Of a stretch of 64,000 nt of DNA, positions 35,091 through 44,193 are shown one piece after another. Below the pieces are notes generated by a model that was not told the DNA's origin, made no database searches, and worked only from the letters and a program-made list of their open reading frames with translations. Each line of letters starts with the position of its first letter. Within the stretch, counting starts at the first letter, position 1. Made by a program: the position numbers and the translations under genes. This DNA is from Gilvirhabdus luticola (lineage in GTDB: Bacteria > Bacteroidota > Bacteroidia > Flavobacteriales > Flavobacteriaceae), in assembly GCF_032583975.1 (NCBI RefSeq), contig NZ_JAWHTF010000007.1; one strand, given 5' to 3'.

Positions 35091-36350
35091 ATGAGACAAA
35101 TGGGAATGGACAAAAAGATAGAAAAGAAAAATTGGAGCAAAACAAAAACGCTTTATCTAATAGGGTTTGTAGTCTTTTTTGTTTTAGCTTTTTTTGGCTT
35201 TTACGCCATGAATAAAAAAACATATAAGGTTAACGCCTCAAAAATATCGGTAAAGAAGGTTATAGAAGGAGATTTTCAAGATGTTATTTTAATAGACGGA
35301 ACAGTAGAATCTATTAATCTAGTATTAGTAAATACACTTGAAGGTGGGACTGTTGATGAAGTATTTATTGAAGATGGTGTTATGGTTGAAAAGAACACAC
35401 CACTAGTAAAATTAAGTAATCCAGCTGTAGAGTTAAGCTATATGAATCAGGAAACAGCTATTGTAGAGCAAATAAATAATTTGAGAAATCTAAAGCTGTC
35501 GTTAGAAAAAGACCAAAGAGATTTAACAGAGTCGTTAATAGACAGTGAAAACAGTTTAGCAGATATTGAACGCGATTATAAAGTAGATTCTGTTCTTTAC
35601 ACCAAAGATGTTATAGCTAAAAACGATTATATAGATAGGCGCGAAGCTTACAAATATCTTCAAAACAAGCGTGACTTCATGAACACTAACGTTAAAAAAA
35701 GCCGCGCTGATAATGAAATTCAAATTCGACAAATAGATAACTCCATTGCTTTAATGCAACGAAATCTGAATTTGATTCATGAAAATTTAGAAAAAATGCT
35801 AGTTAGAGCTCCTGTTACAGGCATGTTGTCATCTTTTAGTCCAGTGATAGGAGAATCTTACAGAAGTAATCAAACCGTCGCAAAAATAGATGTCCAATCT
35901 GGTTTTAAAATTATAGGCCAAGTAGATGAATACTATTTAAGCATGGTAAAACCAGGACAATTAGCACAATTTTCGTTTGATGGAGAGCTAATTGATTTAA
36001 AAGTGAAAAAAGTATTACCAGAAGTTATAAATAGACGGTTTGAAATAGAACTAGTATTTGTAAACGATCCGCCAAAAGCAATAACTATAGGACAATCATT
36101 GCAAGTTAGATTAGAACTATCAAAAGCTCAGCGCTCATTATTGATTCCAAGAGGAAATTATTTCCAATCCTCTGGTGGTCAATATGTTTTTGTGATTAAT
36201 AATGAAGGCGAAGCAACCAAACGTTATATAAAATTAGGAAGTCAAAACCCGAGCTATTATCAAGTATTAGAAGGCTTAAATGAAGGTGAAGAATTTATTT
36301 CCTCATCATACGAAGACTTTAAAAATTACGAATCAATCAAAATAAATTAA
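35091..36350 (+). CDS. HlyD/MacA-type periplasmic adaptor (membrane fusion protein)
   Basis: A 419-aa adaptor. An N-terminal membrane helix lies near residues 22-42. A biotinyl-lipoyl half (VNTLEGGTVDEVFIEDGVMV) sits near 80-105, a long coiled coil near 120-215, and the second lipoyl half (KMLVRAPVTGMLSSF) near 240. Beta-barrel and membrane-proximal domains end in LIPRGNYFQSSGGQYVF. It would connect the ABC permeases to an outer-membrane channel. No TolC-type gene lies in the window, so the exit duct must be encoded elsewhere. It is the first large gene of the operon downstream of the sigma-54-like promoter. Confidence 0.9.
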   Translation: MRQMGMDKKIEKKNWSKTKTLYLIGFVVFFVLAFFGFYAMNKKTYKVNASKISVKKVIEGDFQDVILIDGTVESINLVLVNTLEGGTVDEVFIEDGVMVEKNTPLVKLSNPAVELSYMNQETAIVEQINNLRNLKLSLEKDQRDLTESLIDSENSLADIERDYKVDSVLYTKDVIAKNDYIDRREAYKYLQNKRDFMNTNVKKSRADNEIQIRQIDNSIALMQRNLNLIHENLEKMLVRAPVTGMLSSFSPVIGESYRSNQTVAKIDVQSGFKIIGQVDEYYLSMVKPGQLAQFSFDGELIDLKVKKVLPEVINRRFEIELVFVNDPPKAITIGQSLQVRLELSKAQRSLLIPRGNYFQSSGGQYVFVINNEGEATKRYIKLGSQNPSYYQVLEGLNEGEEFISSSYEDFKNYESIKIN

Positions 36351-36362
36351 AACTAAAAAATC

Positions 36363-37058
36363 ATGATTAAATTAAACAAATTAACAAAGGTCTACAGAAC
36401 GGATGAAATAGAATCAACCGCTTTGAATGAAGTGTCATTTGAAATAAAAGAAGGAGAATTTGTTTCAGTAATGGGACCATCTGGCTGTGGGAAATCTACG
36501 CTATTAAACATTTTAGGAATGTTGGATAAACCTGAAAGTGGCAGCTATGAATTTCTTGGAAATGAAGTAAGTAAATTAAATGAAAAAGGACGTTCGGAAG
36601 TAAGAAAAAAGAATATCGGTTTTATATTTCAAAATTTCAACCTTATAGATGAACTCACCGTCTTTGAAAATATTGAATTACCACTAATTTATAATAATGT
36701 AAGCGCCTCCGAGCGAAAGAAACGTGTCAATGAGCTCATTGATAAAATTGGAATCTCACACAGAGCCTCACATTTTCCACAACAATTATCTGGAGGTCAA
36801 CAACAACGTGTTGCTGTTGCTAGAGCTTTAATTACAAGACCGCCACTAATTTTGGCAGATGAACCTACAGGTAATCTTGACAGCTCTAATGGTAATGAAG
36901 TCATGGAGTTACTTTGTGAGTTAAATGAAGAAGGAACGACCATTGTGATGGTTACGCACTCTTCTCATGATGCAAGCTATTCACAGCGCACTATCAATTT
37001 ATTGGATGGACAAATAGTGTCTGAAAAGAAAAGTAAATTAGCTCAAGCTGCTGTATAA
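36363..37058 (+). CDS. ABC transporter ATP-binding protein (MacB/LolD type)
   Basis: A 231-aa ATPase with Walker A GPSGCGKST (near residue 40), Q-loop FIFQNFNLIDE, signature LSGGQQQRVAVARAL, Walker B LILADEPTGNLDSSNG and H-loop VTHSSHDA. This is the LolD/MacB/FtsE subgroup, whose partners are FtsX-fold permeases that work by mechanotransmission rather than by classic substrate translocation. It starts 12 bp after the adaptor and 16 bp before the first permease. Confidence 0.95.
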   Translation: MIKLNKLTKVYRTDEIESTALNEVSFEIKEGEFVSVMGPSGCGKSTLLNILGMLDKPESGSYEFLGNEVSKLNEKGRSEVRKKNIGFIFQNFNLIDELTVFENIELPLIYNNVSASERKKRVNELIDKIGISHRASHFPQQLSGGQQQRVAVARALITRPPLILADEPTGNLDSSNGNEVMELLCELNEEGTTIVMVTHSSHDASYSQRTINLLDGQIVSEKKSKLAQAAV

Positions 37059-37074
37059 TTTAAACTTTAAAATC

Positions 37075-39483
37075 ATGTTTAAAAATTATTTAAAAGTAGC
37101 TTTAAGAAGCTTAAATAAAAATAGAGCCTATGCAATCATCAACATATTAGGTTTAGCATTAGGTCTTACCGTAACCATACTTGTATTTCTATTTATAAAA
37201 GATGAGACAAGTTATGATAAGCACTGGAGCGATTCTGATCGAATTTATAGAGTTGGTATCAATGCAAATATGATGGGACAAACTTTATCAGGTCCCATTT
37301 CTCCAGAACCTATGGCTGGTGCATTAAGAACTGAATTTACAGATATTGAAACGGCCACCAGATTCCAAAGTATAAGACAAGAAATATTGATGCGACATGA
37401 GCAAACAAAAGTATATATTCAAAATGCAGCTCGTGCAGACAGTGTATTTTTTAAAGTCTTTGATTACAAATTTGTTCATGGTGATCCTGAAACCGCATTA
37501 AAGGAGGATAATGCTATCGTATTAAGCCAAGAAGCTGCTCGTAAACTATTTGGCGATAAAAATGCTATGGGCGGCATTGTAAATTATGATAATAGAAATG
37601 ATTATATCGTTAAAGGAATCGTTGAAAAGCCAATAGGTAATTCACATTTTGAGTTTGATATGTTTCTTTCTCAGAATGGTAATAATAAAATTTGGATGAG
37701 CAATAATCATCATACATATTTCAAATTAAAAGAAGGTGCAAATATTATTACTTTCAAGGAAGAAATGGATCGAAATTTTATGAAAAAAATAGCGCCACAA
37801 GTAGAGCGTTTTGCACAAATGCCTTTAGAAGAATTTATGGCGTTAGGTAACGCCTTTGAATATCATGTAATGCCATTACAAGACATTCATTTAAACTCAA
37901 ATGGTGATTATGAAATAAGACCAAATGGAAATATCATGTACATCTATGTTTTTATTGGTATTGCATTGTTAGTGATATTAATTGCAGGAATTAATTTTAT
38001 GAATTTATCAACTGCTCGTTCTGGTAAAAGAGCGAAAGAAGTAGGTGTTAGAAAAGTAACAGGAGCTTCTAGAAAAATGCTGATTTTTCAATTCTTAACA
38101 GAGTCTATCATTCAAAGTTTTATAGCCTTATTTTTAGCTTTTATACTTGTTGAGTTATTCTTACCAGGTTTTAACAATATTTTAGAAACAAATATTAGTC
38201 TGTTTAACGAGAATTTAGGTCAAACTATTATTTTTTCACTTCTTATAACTTTTATTTACGGATTATTTTCTGGTAGTTATCCAGCATTCTTTTTATCTGC
38301 CTTTAAACCAATTGCTGTCCTTAAAGGTGATTTTACAAAAACAAAAGGTGGAGGCATGTTACGAAAAGCTCTCGTGGTTACACAATTTACAGCATCAACT
38401 GTATTAATTATTGGTATGATAATTATTTTTCAACAAATTTCTTTTCTACATAATAAGGACATTGGATTTAAAGGTGATCAAGTTATAGTAGTTCCAGTGC
38501 AAACAGATCAAATGACTGCTAATTTTAGAAACTATAAAGATATTTTTCTTAAAAACAGTAACGTTTTAAATGTTACTAGAGCAGCATTTTATCCTGGAGA
38601 TAATCCAAATCAAAACATGTTTAAGTTTGAAGGAAGTTCTGAATATTTGCCTTTTTGGAATATGGATGTAGATTATGATTTTTTCGAAACCCTTGATATT
38701 CAAATGGCTGAAGGACGAAAGTTTAATAGAGAAATGGATAATGATTCTATTCCGTCATATATTTTAAATGAAACGGCTGTTAAGAATTTGAATATTGAAA
38801 ATCCAATTGGAAAACGTTTAGGAACATCTTTTGGACCGAACCCTGAAAATATTATATATGGTAAAGTTATAGGTATTGTTAAAGATTTTCATATTGAAGG
38901 TTTTAACCAAGAAATTAGACCTATGCTTTTATCTAATAGCAATAATGTATGGTTCGCAGCATTCAAAATTGCCCCAAATAATATGAATGCAACTATTGAT
39001 TACATTGAATCAGAATGGAATAAATTAGAACCATCACATCCGTTTAGATATACATTTTTGGATCAAAAATTTGGTGCATTGTTAAGACAACAAGAAAATT
39101 TTGCAACGATGTTTTTATTCTTAACCATCCTTGCTATTATTATTTCTGCAATGGGACTATATGGTTTATCATCATATACTGCTGAACAGCGTACAAAAGA
39201 AATAGGAATAAGAAAGGTGCTTGGAGCTTCTGTTTCTCAAATCATGAAAATGCTAACCACAGATTTTATGAAACTTGTTTTAATTGCAAATCTTTTTGCT
39301 TGGCCAATTACTTATCTACTGGCAAAAGACTGGCTATCTAATTTTTCATATCAAATTGATATGCCCGTTTTACCTTATGTTTTTGCAACTGTATTAGCCT
39401 TAATCATTGCATTAATAACTGTAAGTTCTCAGGCCTATTTAGCAGCAAATTCAGATCCTATAAACGCTCTAAAGTACGAATAA
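37075..39483 (+). CDS. FtsX-fold ABC permease, paralogue 1
   Basis: An 802-aa protein with an N-terminal helix (MFKNYLKVALRSLNKNRAYA, then INILGLALGLTVTILVFLFI) and a large MacB_PCD-type periplasmic domain (about 50-275). A central three-helix FtsX unit covers about 285-440 (FIGIALLVILIAGINFMNLS, KRAKEVGVRKVTGASRK). A second periplasmic domain and a C-terminal FtsX unit follow (ERTKEIGIRKVLGA-like: EQRTKEIGIRKVLGASVSQI). This double-FtsX architecture is typical of Bacteroidota. It is closely similar to the next gene, with the same length and nearly identical membrane parts. Confidence 0.92.
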   Translation: MFKNYLKVALRSLNKNRAYAIINILGLALGLTVTILVFLFIKDETSYDKHWSDSDRIYRVGINANMMGQTLSGPISPEPMAGALRTEFTDIETATRFQSIRQEILMRHEQTKVYIQNAARADSVFFKVFDYKFVHGDPETALKEDNAIVLSQEAARKLFGDKNAMGGIVNYDNRNDYIVKGIVEKPIGNSHFEFDMFLSQNGNNKIWMSNNHHTYFKLKEGANIITFKEEMDRNFMKKIAPQVERFAQMPLEEFMALGNAFEYHVMPLQDIHLNSNGDYEIRPNGNIMYIYVFIGIALLVILIAGINFMNLSTARSGKRAKEVGVRKVTGASRKMLIFQFLTESIIQSFIALFLAFILVELFLPGFNNILETNISLFNENLGQTIIFSLLITFIYGLFSGSYPAFFLSAFKPIAVLKGDFTKTKGGGMLRKALVVTQFTASTVLIIGMIIIFQQISFLHNKDIGFKGDQVIVVPVQTDQMTANFRNYKDIFLKNSNVLNVTRAAFYPGDNPNQNMFKFEGSSEYLPFWNMDVDYDFFETLDIQMAEGRKFNREMDNDSIPSYILNETAVKNLNIENPIGKRLGTSFGPNPENIIYGKVIGIVKDFHIEGFNQEIRPMLLSNSNNVWFAAFKIAPNNMNATIDYIESEWNKLEPSHPFRYTFLDQKFGALLRQQENFATMFLFLTILAIIISAMGLYGLSSYTAEQRTKEIGIRKVLGASVSQIMKMLTTDFMKLVLIANLFAWPITYLLAKDWLSNFSYQIDMPVLPYVFATVLALIIALITVSSQAYLAANSDPINALKYE

Positions 39484-39507
39484 CAACATTAAATAATTTA
39501 GTTAGTT

Positions 39508-41916
39508 ATGTTTAAAAATTATTTAAAAGTTGCCTTCAGAAGTCTTAATAAGAACAGAATATATGCTGTAATCAATATTCTAGGTCTTGCCTTGGGTTTA
39601 ACAGTTTCAATATTAGTGTATCTATTTGTACAATATGAAACTAGCTATGACAAACATTGGGCTGAATATGATCGTATATACAGAACAGGTTTAAATGCTG
39701 CTTTGATGGGGCAAAAAATAAATGCACCTATTTCTGCACATCCAATGGCTCAAACATTAAGAACAGAGTTTCCTAATGTAGAAACTGCGACGAGAGTTAA
39801 TGTGGGTAGACAAGAAGTTTTAATGCGTCATGAACAAACTAAACTTTATATTCAGAATTTTGCAAGTGTTGACAGTACTTTCTTCAAAATATTTGATTAT
39901 GAATTTGTACATGGAGATCCTATTACAGCTTTAAAAGAGAATAATGCCATTGTTCTAACTCAAGAAACTGCTAATAAATTTTTTGGCGATAACAATGCCA
40001 TGGGACAAATTGTAAATCTCGATGAAAGAGAGGACTATATTGTAAAAGGGATAGTTAAAGAGTCTAAAGGTCCTGCACATTTTAAATTTGAAATGTTTCT
40101 ATCTGATAATGAAGTTCGAAACAATTGGGTTGGATATAACTGGTATACTTATCTTAAATTAAATGAAGGTGTAAATGTCACTACTTTTAAAAAAGAAATG
40201 GATATAAATATCCTAAAAAAAATTGAACCTGAAATTGAAAGGATTTTACAGACTACATGGAGTGACTTTATTGAGAATGAAAATAATGCCTTTGAATTAC
40301 AACTGCAGCCTCTAAAAGACATACACTTGCATTCACATCTAGACCAGGAAATTCGAGAAAACGGAAATATAACTTACATATATGTCTTTATAGGAATAGC
40401 TCTATTAGTGATACTTATAGCTGGTATTAATTTTATGAATTTGTCAACTGCTCGTTCTGGGAATAGAGCAAAAGAAGTTGGGGTACGTAAAGTTTCTGGA
40501 GCATCTCGTAAAATGTTGATATTTCAATTTTTAACAGAATCAATAATACAAAGCCTTATAGCCTTGTTTTTAGCCTTCATATTAGTGGAGTTATTTCTGC
40601 CAGGTTTTAATAACATTATGCAATCAGAGCTAACTCTTTTTGATAGCAATATTAACAAGACTATTTTGTTAGCTTTAATTGTTACTTTATTGTATGGTAT
40701 CTTTGCGGGTAGTTATCCTGCTTTTTACCTTTCTAATTTTAGACCAATAGCAGTATTAAAAGGAGATTTTACAAAGACTAAGAGTGGAGCTCTGTTAAGA
40801 AAAGGGCTTGTAGTAATTCAATTTACTGCTTCAACTATTCTAATAATTGGTATGATTATTATCTTCAAACAGTTGTCTTATCTTCAAAATAAAGATATTG
40901 GGTTTAAAGGTGATCAAGTTATGATAGTCCCTATTCAGACTAGCACTATGCTTGAAAATTTTAGAAATTACAAGGATATTTTTTATAAGAATAAAAACAT
41001 CCAAAGTATTTCTCGTGCAGACCACTATCCCGGAGGAGGATCAGATGTTGAATCTTATATACTTGAAGGTAGTGATGAACAATTTCTAATTCGGGAAATT
41101 CATGTTGATTATGACTTTTTTAAAACATTAGGTATCCAACTTTTAGAAGGAAGAGTATTTGATCAAAAAAAAGATTCAGATTCTTTGAATTATTATATCC
41201 TAAATGAATCCGCTGTAAAAGAATTGAATATAGAAAACCCTATTGGCAAGAGAATAGCTGAAAGCTATGATGCAAGCGAAGGAGCAAATTACGGAACCGT
41301 AATTGGTGTTGTCAAAGATTTTCATATACAAGGTTTTAATCAACCTATTCGCCCAATGGTTATAGGAATTAGCAACTACACACATTTGGTATCTTTTAAA
41401 ATTACGCCAAACGATATGAATGCTACCATAGATTTTATTGAAAAAGAATGGGGCAAATTAGAACCGTCACATCCTTTTAGATATTCATTTTTAGATCAGA
41501 ATTTTGGAGCATTATTGAGACAACAAGAAAATTTTGGAACTATGTTTCTTTTCTTAACTATTCTGGCCATTATCATTTCTGCAATGGGATTATACGGGCT
41601 TTCGTCCTATACGGCTGAACAACGTACCAAAGAAATTGGGATAAGAAAAGTGCTAGGCGCTACTGTATCTAGTATAATGGCAATGCTCACCAAAGATTTT
41701 ATAAAATTGGTGCTTATTGCTAATATTTTTGCGTGGCCAATTACATATTTATTGGCCAAAGATTGGCTGTCCAATTTCTCATATCAAATAGACATGCCTA
41801 TTTTACCTTATCTGCTTGCTACATTTTTAGCGCTAATAATTGCTTTGATTACTGTAAGCTCACAAGCTTATATCGCCGCAAATTCGGATCCTGTTAATTC
41901 ATTGAAATACGAATAA
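39508..41916 (+). CDS. FtsX-fold ABC permease, paralogue 2
   Basis: An 802-aa protein, the same length as the preceding permease and clearly its tandem paralogue. The N-terminal segment (MFKNYLKVAFRSLNKNRIYA), the central FtsX unit (NRAKEVGVRKVSGASRKMLI) and the C-terminal FtsX unit (EQRTKEIGIRKVLGATVSSI) are almost the same. The periplasmic parts (about 50-270 and 470-640) differ much more. The two copies may form a heterodimer or serve different substrates with one ATPase. A strong terminator follows the stop by 22 bp and closes the operon. Confidence 0.92.
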   Translation: MFKNYLKVAFRSLNKNRIYAVINILGLALGLTVSILVYLFVQYETSYDKHWAEYDRIYRTGLNAALMGQKINAPISAHPMAQTLRTEFPNVETATRVNVGRQEVLMRHEQTKLYIQNFASVDSTFFKIFDYEFVHGDPITALKENNAIVLTQETANKFFGDNNAMGQIVNLDEREDYIVKGIVKESKGPAHFKFEMFLSDNEVRNNWVGYNWYTYLKLNEGVNVTTFKKEMDINILKKIEPEIERILQTTWSDFIENENNAFELQLQPLKDIHLHSHLDQEIRENGNITYIYVFIGIALLVILIAGINFMNLSTARSGNRAKEVGVRKVSGASRKMLIFQFLTESIIQSLIALFLAFILVELFLPGFNNIMQSELTLFDSNINKTILLALIVTLLYGIFAGSYPAFYLSNFRPIAVLKGDFTKTKSGALLRKGLVVIQFTASTILIIGMIIIFKQLSYLQNKDIGFKGDQVMIVPIQTSTMLENFRNYKDIFYKNKNIQSISRADHYPGGGSDVESYILEGSDEQFLIREIHVDYDFFKTLGIQLLEGRVFDQKKDSDSLNYYILNESAVKELNIENPIGKRIAESYDASEGANYGTVIGVVKDFHIQGFNQPIRPMVIGISNYTHLVSFKITPNDMNATIDFIEKEWGKLEPSHPFRYSFLDQNFGALLRQQENFGTMFLFLTILAIIISAMGLYGLSSYTAEQRTKEIGIRKVLGATVSSIMAMLTKDFIKLVLIANIFAWPITYLLAKDWLSNFSYQIDMPILPYLLATFLALIIALITVSSQAYIAANSDPVNSLKYE

Positions 41917-41938
41917 CATAATGTTGTTTTAACAAATA

Positions 41939-41967
41939 AAAGCTCTTGAATATCAAGAGCTTTTTTT
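41939..41967 (+). terminator. Rho-independent terminator of the export operon
   Basis: AAAGCTCTTGA, loop TA, TCAAGAGCTTT, then a run of T. The stem is nearly perfect at 11 bp, and the site lies 22 bp after the second permease stop. Confidence 0.9.
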
Positions 41968-42135
41968 ACTGATTAATAGCATGTAAGTCAATGTTTCTTT
42001 TTAGTGACAAAACGTTTACTTTATGTTTCATTAACTCACAATTATATAATTTCAAAATGTATGCCATATTGCAAATTTCCAATAATATTAGTTTGAATTT
42101 ATTCTTATTTTTAACAAAATACTAATCAGACAATA

Positions 42136-42742
42136 ATGAGCTGGATTAAAATCATTCCATTTGAAGATGCCACAGGCAAAATTAAAAACCATTTATAACC
42201 GAATAAAAGGTCCTAATAATCAAATTGATAACGTATTAAGCATTCATGGTTTGCGTCCACATACTCTAACTGGGCACATGGCACTTTACAAAAATACATT
42301 ACATCACAGCAATAATACATTCCCTAATTGGTTTCTGGAATTATTAGGAACCTCTACAAGTTATATTAATGACTGCCAATATTGCTACGTTCACCACTTT
42401 ACTGGAATGAAACGTTTTTTAAATGATGATAAAAAAGCAAATCTAATTAAGTATCATATTGAACATAATACCTTGTCTGAAATACTAAAGGAAAAGGAAT
42501 TGGCTTTAATTGATTATGCCAACAAACTAACGTTGAAGGCTAGTGCATTAGTTGAAGAAGATATTATCAAACTTAAATCGTTTGGGTATAGCGATGGCGA
42601 AATATTAGAAGTAAATCAAGTGGTAGCATACTTTAATTATGCCAACAGAACCGTTTTAGGTCTTGGTGTAACTACTAAAAACGAAATTTTAGGATTATCT
42701 CCAAAAAATATGGATGATGAACATTCTTGGGATCACTATTAA
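42136..42742 (+). pseudogene. AhpD-like peroxidase-related protein, frameshifted near the N-terminus
   Basis: A carboxymuconolactone-decarboxylase/AhpD-family protein of about 200 aa. The ATG at 42136 encodes MSWIKIIPFEDATGK, the usual start of this family, but that frame stops shortly after. The rest (LKTIYNRIKGPNNQIDNVLS onward) lies in another frame that opens at 42161. Removing one A from the AAAA run at 42178-42181 joins both into one continuous protein. The active-site motif CQYCYVHH (residues near 78) is intact. Either the gene was recently inactivated, the base is a sequencing error, or a shorter protein starts at the internal ATG 42167. The disulfide CxxC would give peroxidase or decarboxylase-like activity. 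Confidence 0.75.
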
Positions 42743-43476
42743 TCTTTCGGTTTTTTTGGCAACACCTCTTCAGGAAATGGGAAAAGAATTGTTGAATTCT
42801 TTTCGGCCGCGATATTTGACAAGGTCTGATAAAGCCGTAGTTTTATTGCAGATGGTGATTGGTCTATAAGTTTTCCTGCATCCAAAAGTTTTCCTGCAGC
42901 TTGTTCTTCGGCAAGTGCCAGAATAATTCTTGCCCTTCTGGATCGCTCTGCTTCAGCTTGACCTGCCATCATACGTTTCATATTTTCAGGTAATTGAATG
43001 TCTTTAATTTTAACATCCAGAATTTTAATACCCCATTCTTTAGTTTCTAATTCCACAATCCCTTTAATATTCTTTCCCATTTCTTCCCGTTTAGAAAGAA
43101 TTGTGTCCAATTCTACCTTACCACAAACATCCCTTAAAGCAGCTTGAGATAATTGTGTAATGGCAAATTGATATTCTTCTACTTCCAATACGGCTTTTTC
43201 AGGATCATTGATTTTAAAAAAAACAACGCCATCAATACTACAAGGCACATTGTCTTCGGTCATAACCTCTTGTGATACTATATTAATGGTAATAACACGA
43301 ATATCAACCACTTGTACAGTTTCTATAATTGGAATAATCCATCTAAAACCAGGTTTTAAAGTATTAACATATTTTCCAAACCTAAATTTTAAAGCTCTTT
43401 TATATTCAAAAATAATGCGAATACCACTAAATATGAATATGACTAAAATGATACTAAAAATTAATGTTGGGTTCAT
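42739..43476 (-). CDS. Slipin/stomatin-like SPFH (band 7) membrane protein
   Basis: A 245-aa protein with one N-terminal membrane helix (residues 3-21) and an SPFH domain (about 25-200). It contains RALKFRFGKYVNTLKPGFRW, ITINIVSQEVMTEDNVPCSI, VCGKVELDTILSKREEMGK and DVKIKDIQLPENMKRMMAGQ, the standard slipin landmarks. Slipins oligomerise on membranes and often work with NfeD-type proteases, but none lies beside this gene. It overlaps the end of the AhpD-like gene by 4 bases (convergent). Confidence 0.9.
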   Translation of the reverse strand: MNPTLIFSIILVIFIFSGIRIIFEYKRALKFRFGKYVNTLKPGFRWIIPIIETVQVVDIRVITINIVSQEVMTEDNVPCSIDGVVFFKINDPEKAVLEVEEYQFAITQLSQAALRDVCGKVELDTILSKREEMGKNIKGIVELETKEWGIKILDVKIKDIQLPENMKRMMAGQAEAERSRRARIILALAEEQAAGKLLDAGKLIDQSPSAIKLRLYQTLSNIAAEKNSTILFPFPEEVLPKKPKD

Positions 43477-43643
43477 CCTATATTGAATTTAATGGGTTTA
43501 TCTTGTAAACAATGTTGGTAGTCCGTTATGTGCTCCAACAGAATAGCTCAATTCTCCTAAAACATATTTAGAAGAAACAATAATAGAAGGCTAATTTAAA
43601 GTTGATCGATTGTTTTAAAGATACAAAATAATACAAAAATAAA

Positions 43644-44192
43644 CTAGGAATACATTGGGATTTTACCTACTACACCTTTATAAAATTTATACATAAATTT
43701 AAAATCGGCATCTTTATCTTGGGTAGGGTAAAATGGTTCAGAAATTTTATTTTGCTTATTCTTAAAATCAAGGGTAATCATTATAATTGGAACATTTGCT
43801 TTTTTAGCAATGTAGTAGAATCCTGTTCTCCATTTTTCAACCTTTTTTCTAGTTCCTTCCGGTGCTAAAGTCATTCTAAACTCATCGTTATTATTAAATA
43901 AACCAGCTATTTTATCAACTTTATTTTCTTTAGTATGTCTGTCAATTGGCGCACCACCAATAGCACGCAGATACCAACCCAATGGGCCAACAAACAATTC
44001 TTTTTTGCCAATAAAATTTGTTTTAATATTTAAAACTTTTCGAAGTAAAACACCTATGTAAAAGTCATGCCAACTTGTATGTGGTGCTGCAATTATTACA
44101 GCTTTTTTAATCGAATTTTTTGAAAGATTTATATTACCTACAACTTTCCAGCCTAAAATTTTAAAGTATATGAATTTAGCCAGCCAGCGCAT
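43644..44192 (-). CDS. 1-acyl-sn-glycerol-3-phosphate acyltransferase-like (PlsC family)
   Basis: A 182-aa acyltransferase with the HX4D motif in APHTSWHDFYIG (His near residue 37) and the EGTR motif in LAPEGTRKKVEKW (near 111), plus GGAPIDR. It is shorter than typical PlsC. The basic C-terminal half and the gene's place at the end of the kdsB operon suggest a role in envelope lipid or lipid A synthesis. Acyl donor and acceptor are unknown. It directly follows the Fe-ADH gene with one base between stop and start. Confidence 0.85.
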   Translation of the reverse strand: MRWLAKFIYFKILGWKVVGNINLSKNSIKKAVIIAAPHTSWHDFYIGVLLRKVLNIKTNFIGKKELFVGPLGWYLRAIGGAPIDRHTKENKVDKIAGLFNNNDEFRMTLAPEGTRKKVEKWRTGFYYIAKKANVPIIMITLDFKNKQNKISEPFYPTQDKDADFKFMYKFYKGVVGKIPMYS

Positions 44193-44193
44193 A

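Noticed and set aside
37075..41916. Tandem permeases as an assembly duplication
   Set aside because: The two copies differ throughout at nucleotide level and strongly in the periplasmic domains, so they are true paralogues.
41939..41967. Hairpin after the export operon as a further copy of the dispersed repeat
   Set aside because: It is a short perfect stem with a T-run and shares no sequence with copies A-C, so it is an ordinary terminator.
42178..42181. Programmed frameshift in the AhpD-like gene
   Set aside because: Four A without a classical slippery heptamer is weak for programmed shifting. A mutation or sequencing error is more likely.
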